From positions 2,361,460-2,425,459 of the forward strand of contig OX345641.1 in the NCBI GenBank assembly GCA_947044365.1: DNA of 64,000 nt, in the 5' to 3' direction. This document shows, one piece after another, positions 45,901-56,490 of this stretch; within the stretch, counting starts at the first letter, position 1, and every line of letters begins with the position of its first letter. A program made the position numbers and the translations under genes. Source of the DNA: Petrosia ficiformis (Eukaryota; Porifera; Demospongiae; Haplosclerida; Petrosiidae). A model generated the notes under the pieces. That model was not told the origin of the DNA. It did no database searches and worked only from the letters and a program-made list of their open reading frames with translations.

Positions 45901-48900
45901 CCAAACTATTATAGTCAGTACTTCACCAAGCAAAGAATCAGGAAGTACTTGAGATACTTACTTCACAGAAGACAAAGGTATAGATTTAAGTGAAATTGGC
46001 AGTTTTATTATAGGGAAAGATGTTTTGTGTTGAGTACAGTGGAACCTCTAATATCAGACATTCCAAAGAGCAGACACCTGATACAAGCGATTATCATTTG
46101 TGCGTGGACTAACCATCAATAATTAACTTAAATGTAATCATGAAATATGGACACCTCTATTCTCTGCACAATGTACAAAATATTTGTATATACGAAGTCC
46201 AGCAAAGTTACTCCTATAACGTAATAATAATATAAGGTAGTAATAATAAAAATTATGTGTAATAGTTCCTCCTGCTGTCCTGTGTTCATATGATGGTAAT
46301 AAAAACAAGCTTTTGGACACCTCTATACAAAAGACACAAGCATCTGTTCAGAGGTTCCACTGTGTGTACTATAGTCACTTTATAAATGTGACTTTGTATA
46401 ATTCTGACCATGTATCGTGTTGCTGTTATTAATTGTATTCATGTGGTAGATTTTATTTGTAACATGTTGGACTGACTTGTATTTGTTATCAACAGGATGA
46501 TCATCTTGTGAATATAATTAGTCTAAAAGAAGAAGTTGATGAACTTGAAAGTCTAATCAAGAAAGGGGCAAATCCTGTAGGTTGAAATACCAATAAACTA
46601 TTTCAAGTCTAAATGCAATTCTTATGTTGTAATTATTTTACATTATTATAAGTAATATTCTGTTACTTTGTTTAGAATAGAGCTTTGCTAGAAGCAGTAA
46701 AATTGAATAATATCACTATTATTGAGAGACTAATAAAGTGTGGAGCTAATGTTAACTACTGTGATGAGACAGTAAGTTCATTGAAAATGTTTAAAGTTGT
46801 GTTGTTATGAAGGAATCAAACAAATTTGTAATTACAATTTTAAGTAGTGCAACTATATTAGATGACGTTCATGTGAAATGAAACTGTTTCATAACTTGTT
46901 CACTACAGAGGGGCAGAAGTTCTTTACATGTAGCTGTAGAGGAAGGTCACGTGGATATTGTTAATACCTTAATAAAACATGGTGGCAATGTGGATACAAA
47001 GGATATGGTAAGGAAGTTGTAATAAGTACATGTACTTATATACTTGTGTTTCAAATTTGTATTTATATTTGTAAGTAGTGCAACTACATTAGATGATGTT
47101 CATGTGTAATGAAACTGTTTTATAACTTGTTCACTACAGGATGAAAGAAGGCCTTTGCATGCAGCCGTAGAAAAAGGTCACACTGATGTTATCGATATCT
47201 TAGTGAGACATGGTGCCAATGTCAATACAAAAGATTGGGTAAGAAACTTGTATGATTTTAAGTAGTGCAGCTATATTAGATGATGTTCATGTGTAATGAA
47301 AATGTAGGGTAAGGAACTTGTAATAAGTACATGTGCTTATATACTTGTGTTTCAAATTTGTATTTATATTTGTAAGTAGTGCAACTACATTAGATGATGT
47401 TCATGTGTAATGAAACTGGTTTTATTATTTATTCACTACAGGAAGGCAGTTATCCTTTACATGTAGCTGCATCGAATGGTCAGGCTGACATTGTTGATAT
47501 CTTAGTATCACATGGTGCCGATGTAGATAGTGTAAGGAACTCTACATCATATTATAATCAGTTGCAAGCATTTCTATTTTATTAGATTGTAGTATGAGCT
47601 TATTTGTAAATTTAAAATGTTTTCAATAATACATTTCATTTTTAAAGTAATTAAATAACATTTTTTTCTAACTAATATAGTTAGTACTTCACAAAGCAAA
47701 AAATCAGGAAGTACTTGAGATACTTACTTCACAGAAAAGAAAGGTAAGTTTAATGGAAATTTAGCTCAGGTTTTTTTAAAGTCAGTGGAACCTCCAATAA
47801 TGTACATTCCTTGATACAATGGACAATCCTTTGTACAGACTTATCTTCAATGTGTTCACACCCTCTTAAATACAGATGCTTCTATTCTTTACACAATGGA
47901 TGATAGTTATGATGTGGATATTGAAAGATAGTGTTAGTTAAATTGGTTAATCTGAACGTAGGCGGATATTATAGTAATCGAACATCCATACGCATTTTGT
48001 CGAAGATTCTATGTAGAAAGGTTGAATATGGTCTTTGTTTTTTGGGCCTCGTCGTAACAAGTGTTTCTTCAGCTACCTGTGAAGTCTTGTCACCAGTTCT
48101 GAGAAGATATGAATCTGAGTTGATGAGGAACGCCCATGAAGCCCTGTTTCATTGTTGATTGTTTATGCTGCAACCAAAACTACATACCCCTGAATAAATG
48201 ACACCTCTGGGCAAGTACACAAGCACCTATCCAAATGGAGCATGCTGCTATTCTATGTTTTCACAGTATGTGTCCTACATACCCCTGAATAAATGACACC
48301 TCTGGGCAAAGTACACAAGCACCTATCCAAATGGTGCATGCTGCTATTCTATGTTTTCACAGTATGTGTCATACACTGATAATGTATTGTGTTACATGTT
48401 ACTATATTCATGTTTAGATATTAATTGTAAATGTTTATAACATGTTTGACTAAACTTGTATTTATTATCAACAGGATGATCATCTTGTGAATGTAATTAG
48501 TATAAAAGAAGTTGATGAACTTGAAAGTCTAATCAAGAAAGGGGCAAATCCTGTAGGTTGAAATACCAATAAACTATATTTACAATCTAAAATCCAATTC
48601 CTATGTCATTAATTTACACGATTCCTTATTTAGAAATTGGATTTGTAAAATAATCAGCACAACATGTATGGCATAAAAGAGTAAGACCACAAAACAGAAA
48701 ACAGACAGTACTTATATAGCAAGTAACTGGAGACAACCAGACTAAACCCAATACATAAACATAGATGAATTGTATCTCAGTTCACAATGTACAGAATTAA
48801 TATAGGATATAGGCCTGTTTGGAGGCAGTTATGGGCATATAACACAGATTAGATTGAGGGTGTAGCCCGAGACCAATTATTTAAAAGGTGTTATATGCCC

Positions 48901-51900
48901 ATAACTGCCTCAAAACAGGGCAATATAATATATATGTATTTTATACCATGGTAACACAAATGTATGCAATTAAACACCCCTGTTGTCAAGTAGAAGCCAT
49001 AGTATGGCACTAATTAGTGTTTACTACGAAAACAGAAAATGTAATTAGTGGCTAGATAAATCTCCCTGTCTACAGGCATATTTTGGGGATATATCACCTG
49101 CTGTACATCAAAGGTTACCATAGCCATCACCCATGCACCGTGGTATAAGAAACATTAATAACAATACTATTGTACAATTTACTACAAATTGTGAGTAATA
49201 TTCTGTTACTTTGTTTAGAATAGAGCTTTGCTAGAAGCAGTAAAATTGAATGATATCACTATTATTGAGAGACTAATAAAGTGTGGAGCTCATGTTAACT
49301 ACTGTGATGAGACAGTAAGTTTATTTTAGACACATAATAATTATATTGATTTTTAAGACATGATCAACAAATTTGTATACTACATGAGTAGAAACACCAC
49401 ATATTTTCATAACATTACTAGCTAGGAATACAATGTTTCAACATTACTACAGTATGAAGGTAATAAAAGATTATAGCACTTTGTCTATGAAAGTAACCAA
49501 ACGAGTGTTTTATAACTTTCAATGTTATATTTGATTAGTACCAGTATAGTATGTAATTAAAATTTGATGATGTTCAGTTATAATGAACTTTTGTTCATTA
49601 TTCTTCCATCTTAGTGTAGGCAGAAGGGTATGGTAATGATATTGTGTGTCTGTGTGTTTGCAAATATTTGGTAAAACTATAAACATTTTTGGCTGAAACA
49701 AGCAACTGGCAGACTTCAGATTATACAAGGAGCAGAAATACAATAGGCTTTTGTTAACATTTTTCAGTTATAAGGGTATGAGAATTTATATCACTCACAT
49801 TACTGTTTCCAGACTTGAGAAAACTCCTGCATGTGGACAACTAGACACATCTAAACATAGCTTCCACGGTTCATGGCTATTGCTAGCAAAGCACTGCATT
49901 AAATAAAACACAATTGAGGTAGTTGTTGTTACAAACATCAAGCACTGGCTAATAGCATTCTTGCCATGAAAGTTACCACCTATTTCAAGTCATGTGTTGT
50001 GCACGAGATTCACACGTGTTCAAGTGTTTTCTCACGTTTAACTCTTTTACAGGAGTCTTTCAAGACTTCCCTTTGTTGAATAATTGTTTTTTTCTTAAAC
50101 AATATTTTATGCCATTCGAATGACAATGGGTAGGCCAGATAGCACAGAACTAATGAAATGGCTTCCCTGGGAAACAATACACATCAAAAAAAAGTTACAA
50201 CATATAATTAATTTTAATGAAGTAAGCATGGATGACAAGACAACAAAAGAAGGTAGGGAATTCCACAAAGTAATACCACTAATAAAAAAAAGAGTACACA
50301 CATTAAAGCGAGCATAATACCAACGAAGTGTTTTTGCAAAGACTGAACACTTTATAGGGCATTAATTTGGTTCTTTTTATAAGGATCTCAAACAGAGCTA
50401 CAATATTTCAGTTGAGGAAGAACTAATTGCTTATAAAAGTTAGTAACAACTTGAGAGGGAACACAATGAAACTGTTGATATATAAAGTAAAGTTTCTTTT
50501 AAGCTTTTTTACATGTTAAATCAATCAAGATAGGTCAGAACACAGAGTAACTCTAAGATAATAATAAGATGAGACGGCTTTAATCACACGGCCATCAAGT
50601 GTAAGGTTATGTTTAGGTGGGATTCTTGACCTTGAATTAACAAGGGATTTGGTCTTGTTTTGATTGATGACAAGGCCATTCATCTTGATCCACTTAGAGA
50701 TAGCAAAGATGTCTAGCTGCCATCAATGGCTTATATAACACGATGTCATCAGTATTAAGAACCAACTTAGTACCTTCATTAAAGGAACTTAGAATTAGCC
50801 ATTCGTATAAATGGAAAAAAAGTAGTGGACCAAGGATGGAACCTCCTGGAACACCAGAAGATTCATCTTGGGGTGATGAGCTCTGACCCTTTAAAACGAC
50901 ACACCGTTTCCTTCCTGAAAAGTAATCCTTAAACCAACGATGAAGAAGGCCTGTAATACCAATCTTATGAAGATAGAAGAGAAGTAACAAATGTGAAATG
51001 TGACAAATGCTTTAGAGAGGTCAAAAAAGATCACATCAGGGGACACCCTTTTATCAAGTGGCTTGTAACAGTCATGTGAGACATGGAGAAGAGCTTCCTG
51101 TGTAGAACTAACTGGACGATGACCAAACTGGCAGTCAGATATGAGGGAGCGAGTGTGAATGAAAAAAGACACTTCATTATGTACAATTCTTTCCAAAATT
51201 TTGGACAAAAGGATATTGGTCTGTAGTTACATGCTTGAGCAGGGTCAACATCTTTGTAAATGGGGGTAATATACGACATTTTCCACTCACTGGAAATATA
51301 GCCAAAGGATAGGGATTTGTTAAACATTTCAGTGATATAAGAAGTAATGGAAGGGGCAGTATGTCGAATTGTTAGACTTGAAATAACATCGGGGCCTGTG
51401 GCTGTGTTGGCTTTTAAATTAGTAAGCAATTTAAAACAGCGTTGGTAGAGCCATTTATATATTGAAAGAGTATTGGGAGGAAAAGGAGGTGGTAAAGAAA
51501 AGCATGAGGGATGAGTCTGAGAGAAGTAAGAACAAAAATAGGAGTTAAGTAGATCAGTTTTGGTAAAATCATTATGAGCTTGTTTATTATTGAAATAAAG
51601 TGTATCTGGCACAAGCTGTCTGCGGCCAGAGGTAGATGTATATAAAGAACAGAATTTTGTGGGAATTTGCTGACTACCATAAAAAGAGAGTCGAAAATCT
51701 GATTTGGCAGATCTTAAAGCACCAACAACAGAATGTTTATATTCAGATCTTAAAGCACCAATAACAGAATTTCTAGAATGTTTATATTTAGCCCAGGCAC
51801 ATGTTGAGTTGGAGTGAACAGCTTGATGGTAAAAGGATACTTTCTTTCTAATGAGAGACGCAATATCTTTAGTAATTCAGGGCACATGCTTGCTAGTGGT

Positions 51901-54900
51901 AACTATCTGTTTGGGTATCATTATTGACATAATATTTAGGAAGGAAGGAACTTGTAATAGATACATGTACTTGTATAATTGTGTTTCCAAGTGGACTTTA
52001 TAATTTGTAACGTTTAATGTCTTGTTCACTACAGTATAGAAGAGCGCCTTTACAAGTAGCAGTAGAGAAAGGTCAGAAAGACATTGTGGATATCTTACTA
52101 AAACACGATGCTTCTACAGATTTGTGGGATATGGTAAGGAACTTGTAATAGATATATGTGCTTGTATACTTGTGTTTCAAAGGTGTATTTATAATTTCAA
52201 GTAGTGCAACTATATGAGATGATGTTCATGTGTAATGAAACTGTTTCTACAAGATAGAAGCAGTCTTTTACATGTAGCTGTTGTGATATCTTACTAAAAC
52301 ATGGTGCCATATATGAATAAATTTGATATTGTGGGAAAGTTGTAATAGATACATGTGCTTATTTCAAAGGGAGAGTTGCAAATATGTACTATATAACAGA
52401 AAGGTGCCACAGTCCTGAGTGACGTGCCTTTGAACTCAATGCTGTCACAACCCCTCGTGTATGGACACTCTGCTACTTTGTACAATGGATGCCAGTCATA
52501 CTGTATAGCCCTAAATGTTTGCAAGTAAAATTTTAGTGTTTTGACAATATTCAACTATTTCATGATAAAATTTTCACGTTCACCAAAAATGATCACACAC
52601 GTGACCATTTTGTTTTCGAATCAAAGTTTTACAGTTCGTAAGTCTTCATGGAAAAGGGAAATTTATAGCCCGCAAAAATTTAGGACTATACAATACTTTC
52701 TTTATACAATAATACAAATAAATAACCTCTATACTTGTATGAAATTTATAAAAACAACATGCATCAAAAGTATATACAAGAATAATAAAAAACATTTTCA
52801 ATAAAAATGAAAGAAGATGTAGGGACGTCAAAGCCCAAAAAGCATGTGAACAAGGTTGGTAGGCTAACATAGGACCCAAAATTAAACAAACCACTTTCAT
52901 ATAACCCTACATAAGTACAGCTCTTTGTATTTTGCTTTATAGTGGTTAAGTACTTATGTAGGGTTATATGGAAGAAGTTTGTTTAATTTTGGGTCCTATG
53001 TTACATTTGTCCAGCAAGAGCTCGAGAATGAATAACTCTCTAGTTTAGAACAGGCACAACAAATCTCCTTTTTTTTATTACTGTGTACCATCTTCAAATG
53101 TAGCACCTCGCCACAAGTTGCTTCTCATACTACTTTGGTAACATGGTATTCTCTTATATACAAATTCACTTCCAACATTTCAGTTTCTTGAGGTCCAGCT
53201 TATAGATCGACTAGCCATAAAAACTTAGCATGAAAGCTACTAGTGTGAGCTGCACATACGCATGCCCTGTCTTATCCTGAGATAAGGACACTTTGTTATA
53301 GTGGACAAAAAGGGCCATCCGAATACTAGTGTCCTCTTTAGAGGGGTTTTACTGTATTTATAATTTTAAGTAGTGCAACTATATTAGATGATGTTCATGT
53401 GTAATGAAACTGTTTAATGTCTTGTTCACTACAGGATGGGAAAACAGCTTTACATCTTGCTGCAGAGAAAGGTCACACTGATGTTGTAGATATCTTACTA
53501 AAAAAAGGTTTACATATGGACATAAATGAAAAGGATGAGGTAAGACTTGTAATAGATACGTGTGCTTATCTATACTTGTTCTTCAAAGGGGTAATTATGA
53601 TTTTTTTAAGTAGTGCAACTATATTAGATGATGTTCATGTGTAATGAAACTGTTTCATGACTTGTTCACTACAGGATGGGAAAACAGCTTTACATCTTGC
53701 TGCAGAGAAAGGTCACACTGATGTTGTAGATATCTTACTAAAAAAAGGTTTACATATGGACATAAATGAAAAGGATGAGGTAAGACTTGTAATAGATACG
53801 TGTGCTTATCTATACTTGTTCTTCAAAGGGGTAATTATGATTTTTTTAAGTAGTGCAACTATATTAGATGATGTTCATGTGTAATGAAACTGTTTAATGT
53901 CTTGTTCACTACAGGATGGGAAAACAGCTTTACATCTTGCTGCAGAGAAAGGTCACACTGATGTTGTAGATATCTTACTAAAAAAAGGTTTACATATGGA
54001 CATAAATGAAAAGGATGAGGTAAGACTTGTAATAGATACATGTGCTTATCTATACTTGTTCTTCAAAGGGGTAATTATGATTTTTTTAAGTAGTGCAACT
54101 ATATTAGATGATGTTCATGTGTAATGAAACTGTTTAATGTCTTGTTCACTACAGGATGGGAAAACAGCTTTACATCTTGCTGCAGAGAAAGGTCACACTG
54201 ATGTTGTAGATATCTTACTAAAAAAAGGTTTACATATGGACATAAATGAAAAGGATGAGGTAAGACTTGTAATAGATACATGTGCTTATCTTTACTTGTT
54301 CTTCAAAGGGGTAATTATGATTTTTTTAAGTAGTGCAACTATATTAGATGATGTTCATGTGTAATGAAACTGTTTCATGACTTGTTCACTACAGGATGGA
54401 AAAACAGCTTTACATCTAGCTACAGAGAAAGGTCACACTGATGTTGTTGAGGTCTTAGTAAAACATGGTGCATATATGCACATGGATACAAAGGTTAGGG
54501 TAAGTGACTTGTAATATGTGCCTACGCACTGTGCCTCAAGTTGTGTAATTATATACATGAATATTAATTAATGCAACTGTTAGAAGATATATTAATGATA
54601 CTGCAGAAAAGCAAAAGTGCTTTACATCTGGCTGTAGAGAGTGGTCATACCGACATCAATGGCATGCTTAGGCAGGTGTCTCACCATAAGCTGACTTAGC
54701 ATGACCTACCAATCGTGCCTCTGAGTTATTTAGTCTCATCTCAGTGTTATACACGTTACGTCAGGAACACGTTTATTGTTTTCATAGTTATTTTAGTTAA
54801 CCAAAATTGTTATTATAATTGTTCCCAACAGATTATATGTATTGACTAATTAAGGATGTGTAATAATTGACCACCCCCTCTATGAATAATTAATTAGCCC

Positions 54901-55986
54901 AAAAAGGTTTGGTGTGCTTTGTGTGCCAGAATGTAATAATTTATTTGAAAGTATTTCATTAATTGTATTTATTCATATTGTATTTGCTACAGTTTGCATT
55001 GAAGCATGCACATGAAATCATTTTGACTTACTGTATTAACTATATTCAAATCACAGTGTAACCATTACATATAAAGATGAATGCTTTCTGCACAGTACCC
55101 TTACCACTGTGGTACATGTATATTTTCCTCTACCATGTTGATGAGGGTTCTGCACTTCATGGCATTCGAAATTACACTGCAAATAAAGAAGATCTATACA
55201 TGTAGTTCATTTGGCTCAGCCTGGCCCCTTTGAAATATACCTCAAAACACTTCATTCATACTGTTTGTGAATGCTGAAATACTATGCAACACTACTTGCT
55301 GTATATTATATATAATAATGTGATTATTGTTTGGGTGTTACTCTACTGTGCTCTACATGTTTGTGAGCTCCACTGCTTCAATCTTTCAGTAGTGAAGCAA
55401 TAGAAATAATAGTCTACCAGTGTGAGCTTTCATTAACATCCCAGGTGTCCTCAGAATTTAGAGAAAAAAAGCAGCAACCATGAGACATTAAACATTTCTC
55501 ATATGTATTTTTTTTAATATTTTCGTTCTAAGTCCATATGAGCGCCTCCATCAGAATTGTAGGTTTAACACATTCTCCTTAATTCTCTAAGTTGTTGAGA
55601 TTAATTAATAACTTATATAAAGTGTTTATTATTTTTGTCTAATTCAATTCACTTTTCAACTGTTATCACAAACCTATGTAGACTTAATAATTTATCGCAT
55701 ATTATTAGTTGTAATATTATATATTTATCATCTCTATAAATGGTTAATATTGCAGCTATTGGAGGTACCTGTTTCTTCCCGTCTTGTTGGTTATCACCCT
55801 TATAAAACATCAGATTCTGGTTCTCATTCTGGGACTTCCTCTGATATTGGTTCTATTGTATCCTCTGATTCTGCTTACCACTCTATGATTTCCAGTCACT
55901 CTCGTTCTGTTGATAACAAATCAACTAAAACTATGTCACATATCACACCGTCAGAGGATATCATTCAAAAAACTGAGATAAATTAA
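36608..55986 (+). CDS. Unit 3: complete CARD-like/ankyrin gene, 29 exons
   Basis: Exons: 36608-36938, 39886-40838, 41876-41950, 42060-42152, 43824-43922, 44124-44222, 44355-44453, 44586-44684, 44817-44915, 45048-45146, 45461-45559, 45692-45781, 45915-45977, 46496-46576, 46676-46771, 46909-47007, 47140-47238, 47442-47531, 47681-47743, 48475-48552, 49219-49314, 52035-52133, 53435-53539, 53675-53779, 53915-54019, 54155-54259, 54395-54499, 54607-54675, 55756-55986. All introns are GT-AG; only the first is phase 1, the rest phase 0. The join gives 1307 codons without a stop. Protein layout: residues 1-110 CARD-like; 111-428 large unknown domain; 429-484 two helical exons; 485-1231 ankyrin and ankyrin-like repeats; 1232-1307 Ser/Thr-rich tail with DSGSHS. 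There is no signal peptide, so it is probably cytoplasmic. A role in death-fold signalling or defence is inferred from architecture only. Confidence 0.8.
36939..39885. other. Intron 1 of unit 3 (2.9 kb)
   Basis: No exon seen. It holds a fragment of an AGTCTCG-type MITE end (37617-37650), a short stem (ACCAGTCTC / GAGACTGGT, 38059-38095), a dispersed repeat related in inverse to 30870-31195 (39060-39260), a poly-A tract at 39434-39450, and palindromic MITE copy 3. Confidence 0.55.
39440..39700. mobile_element. Palindromic MITE, copy 3
   Basis: Left end ACATTTTCAATAAAAATGAA, right arm GTTATATAGAAGTGGTTTGT ... TTTTTGGGTTTTGACATCCC. The left arm has an internal deletion compared with copy 2. Confidence 0.75.
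39886..40838 (+). CDS. Unit 3 exon 2: large conserved domain of unknown function
   Basis: A 953-bp exon (317 codons plus 2 bases) with no stop. Landmarks: LKLYLNLFLNFERQNTPAVQ, ILNYLIGADFIGYLNYELLT, FKRHPELAPASPIGLPKFNV, FYSWKEVIERQSYWPPYGMI, and SRNSIILTFAVFPFFVP. The middle (FxNYxLL..., F-K-P..., W..V-E..., G/N-S-I-x-L-T-F-x-V-P) resembles a domain I recall from sponge proteins with death domains; this is memory, not a search. The last 90 residues are acidic and probably disordered (EEDGEGIETYDEQVP). Unit 2 holds a decayed homologue. Confidence 0.8.
41206..41609. mobile_element. MITE with AGTCTCGTCCCCAG ends, copy 2
   Basis: Left end AGTCTCGTCCCCAGCTGTAC; right end GCTGGGAGCAAGACT is diverged. 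It is orthologous in position to 21247-21633. Confidence 0.7.
41876..42152 (+). CDS. Unit 3 exons 3 and 4
   Basis: Exon 41876-41950 encodes DDNLMEVVHRQDQAIERLIQ plus EEGNP; exon 42060-42152 encodes NEALLEAVRTGNTSVVEGLI then NRGADVNYSDW. They are a diverged version of the DDHL/NRALL exon pair used three more times in the array, so the first ankyrin-like unit starts here. Confidence 0.8.
42408..42866. mobile_element. MITE with CAGATTCAG / CTGGATCCGCC ends
   Basis: Ends TGACAGAGGCAGATTCAG and, inverted, TAGTGGCGGATCCAG. Unit 2 has the uninterrupted intron (AACAATAACCTCAATGTTG near 22750). The ends are similar to the 10002-10356 element. Confidence 0.6.
43340..43660. repeat. Dispersed repeat R1, copy 3 (internally deleted)
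   Basis: Starts AGTATCTGGATACATAGAAA like the copy at 23095 but lacks the perfect hairpin and about 250 bp. Confidence 0.65.
43824..45781 (+). CDS. Unit 3 ankyrin exons 5-12
   Basis: Exons at 43824, 44124, 44355, 44586, 44817, 45048, 45461 (99 bp) and 45692 (90 bp). The starts at 44124, 44355, 44586, 44817 and 45048 are exactly 231 bp apart. Exons 44586 and 44817 encode the same repeat (RGRSSLHVAVEEGHVDIVNT). Turns read HGGNVDTKD, an unusual Gly-Gly variant of HGAN shared by five exons and also seen at 46909. Confidence 0.88.
45915..46771 (+). CDS. Unit 3 exons 13-15
   Basis: 45915-45977 (SVLHQAKNQEVLEILTSQKT+K), 46496-46576 (DDHLVNIISLKEEVDELESL...) and 46676-46771 (NRALLEAVKLNNITIIERLI...), the first copy of the non-canonical module in this gene. 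Confidence 0.82.
46037..46362. mobile_element. MITE with CAGTGGAACCTCT ends
   Basis: CAGTGGAACCTCT at the left and AGAGGTTCCACTG at the right, 326 bp, preceded by TA. The ends resemble pogo/Tigger-type MITEs. Diverged versions sit in the matching introns near 4437, 28235 and 47786. Confidence 0.75.
46909..49314 (+). CDS. Unit 3 exons 16-21
   Basis: 46909-47007 and 47140-47238 (ankyrin repeats), 47442-47531 (30 residues, EGSYPLHVAASNGQADIVDI), 47681-47743 (LVLHKAKNQEVLEILTSQKR+K), 48475-48552 and 49219-49314 (DDHL and NRALL exons). This is a second copy of the module in exons 11-15. Confidence 0.82.
47744..48474. other. Intron 19 with small tandem duplication
   Basis: A segment of about 95 bp (CCTGAATAAATGACACCTCT ... 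TTTTCACAGTATGTG) is present twice at 48188-48275 and 48283-48370. No exon. Confidence 0.65.
48553..49218. other. Intron 20, no gene seen
   Basis: Collinear with 28835-29518. Has an inverted pair TATGGGCATATAACAC / GTGTTATATGCCCATA around 48826-48903, absent in unit 1. Confidence 0.5.
49315..50106. other. Intron 21, left part
   Basis: Collinear with 6298-7170; no exon or known element. Confidence 0.5.
50107..51945 (-). mobile_element. LINE fragment, copy 3
   Basis: Minus-strand pieces in order: linker (LRSAKSDFRLSFYG-like, near 51700; MPDTLYFNNKQAHNDFTKTD, 51550-51612), RT fingers (ATGPDVISS, EWKMSYITPIYK, ACNYRPISFCPKFW, 51220-51430), STQEALLHVSHD (about 51080-51120), RT palm GVPGGSILGPLLF (about 50810-50860) with NTDDIVLYK (50720-50750), and the tail. 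It matches Jockey/CR1-type LINEs. No endonuclease, several frameshifts. It lies antisense in intron 21. Confidence 0.87.
52035..52133 (+). CDS. Unit 3 exon 22 (ankyrin repeat)
   Basis: Encodes YRRAPLQVAVEKGQKDIVDI with KHDASTDLWDM, after CACTACAG and before GTAAGG; orthologue of 9706-9807. Confidence 0.8.
52134..53434. other. Intron 22 with ANK relic and MITE
   Basis: A degraded ANK exon lies at about 52254-52320 (CATGTAGCTGTTGTGATATC, internal deletion). Palindromic MITE copy 4 is at 52784-53005. The rest is collinear with 9808-11412 apart from the 355-bp element. Confidence 0.6.
52784..53005. mobile_element. Palindromic MITE, copy 4
   Basis: Same position and truncated right arm as 10750-10975, so shared by duplication of the two units. 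Confidence 0.75.
53417..54376 (+). repeat. Four-copy 240-bp exon-plus-intron tandem array
   Basis: Four consecutive 240-bp units, almost identical through exon and intron (differences seen: TTTAATGT/TTTCATGA before the acceptor, TACGTG/TACATG, CTATAC/CTTTAC). Each holds one 105-bp ANK exon. The fifth exon at 54395 has diverged. Confidence 0.95.
53435..54675 (+). CDS. Unit 3 exons 23-28
   Basis: 53435-53539, 53675-53779, 53915-54019 and 54155-54259 encode one identical 35-residue ankyrin repeat (DGKTALHLAAEKGHTDVVDI ... KKGLHMDINEKDE). 54395-54499 encodes a related repeat with HGAYMHMDTKVR. 54607-54675 is the half repeat KSKSALHLAVESGHTDINGM then LRQ. Confidence 0.88.
54676..55755. other. Last intron of unit 3
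   Basis: Collinear with 11728-12909; no exon or known element seen. Confidence 0.5.
55756..55986 (+). CDS. Unit 3 terminal exon: Ser/Thr-rich tail with DSGSHS
   Basis: Follows ATTGCAG; 76 residues starting LLEVPVSSRLVGYHPYKTSD and ending QKTEIN, stop TAA. Residues 20-25 are DSGSHS, aligned with DSGFLS of unit 1. SGTSSDIGSI directly after is also conserved. Confidence 0.82.
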   Translation, partial: LLEVPVSSRLVGYHPYKTSDSGSHSGTSSDIGSIVSSDSAYHSMISSHSRSVDNKSTKTMSHITPSEDIIQKTEIN

Positions 55987-56269
55987 AAGACATTGTTACT
56001 ATAGCTTGAGTACGAGTAAAGTACTGTCTCTAAGAAGAGTATTTAATAATTAGAAATTTGTTTAGAAGTTTGATTAGAAGTTGTGTAATTATACATATAG
56101 GTTATAGGTCTAGGTCTATGTTTTTTATTAAGATACTCAGTTCAAATGTTTTGTGACCCGATTATTTTTATGTTGCATTGTAATTATAGTTTCATGTTTA
56201 CAGTTGATGCATTTTGACGAGCACAAAAAGGGGCGCGACTGATAGTGGGTGTTATCCAGAAGAGCAAAA

Positions 56270-56490
56270 ATGGCTGTGTAAGGTAATGGCCACTTCTACG
56301 TAACACAACAATGATAACTGTCCATCGATATGTCTACCAAGAGTGAAATATTGGCTACTAAGGGAGCATAAAAAAAATTGATCAACGTCCTGAGCACATG
56401 AATGTAATCATTCTAATCAGTGAAGTATTGGAGGGTCTGCAAGACATACTGAGGAACGGTAGGAGAAAGTTCATGAAATCTTTGATGGTA
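56270..56490 (+). pseudogene. Degraded CARD-like first exon, second copy
   Basis: Aligns with 13430-13672; further eroded (deletion after ATACTGAGGAACGG and loss of the central part). The donor GTATGT is kept at about 56487. Confidence 0.65.

Noticed and set aside
47931..48158. 75-codon frame starting MLVKLVNLNVGGYY
   Set aside because: It lies in an intron, is absent from the matching introns of units 1 and 2, and shows no domain.
50120..50317. Plus-strand frame starting MTMGRPDSTELMKWLPWETI
   Set aside because: It is the antisense of the LINE tail, present in all LINE copies.
53417..54364. Four separate small genes of 75 codons starting MSCSLQDGKTALHL or MTCSLQDGKTALHL
   Set aside because: They run from intron through the exon into the next intron; the clean acceptor and donor show these are exons of one gene.
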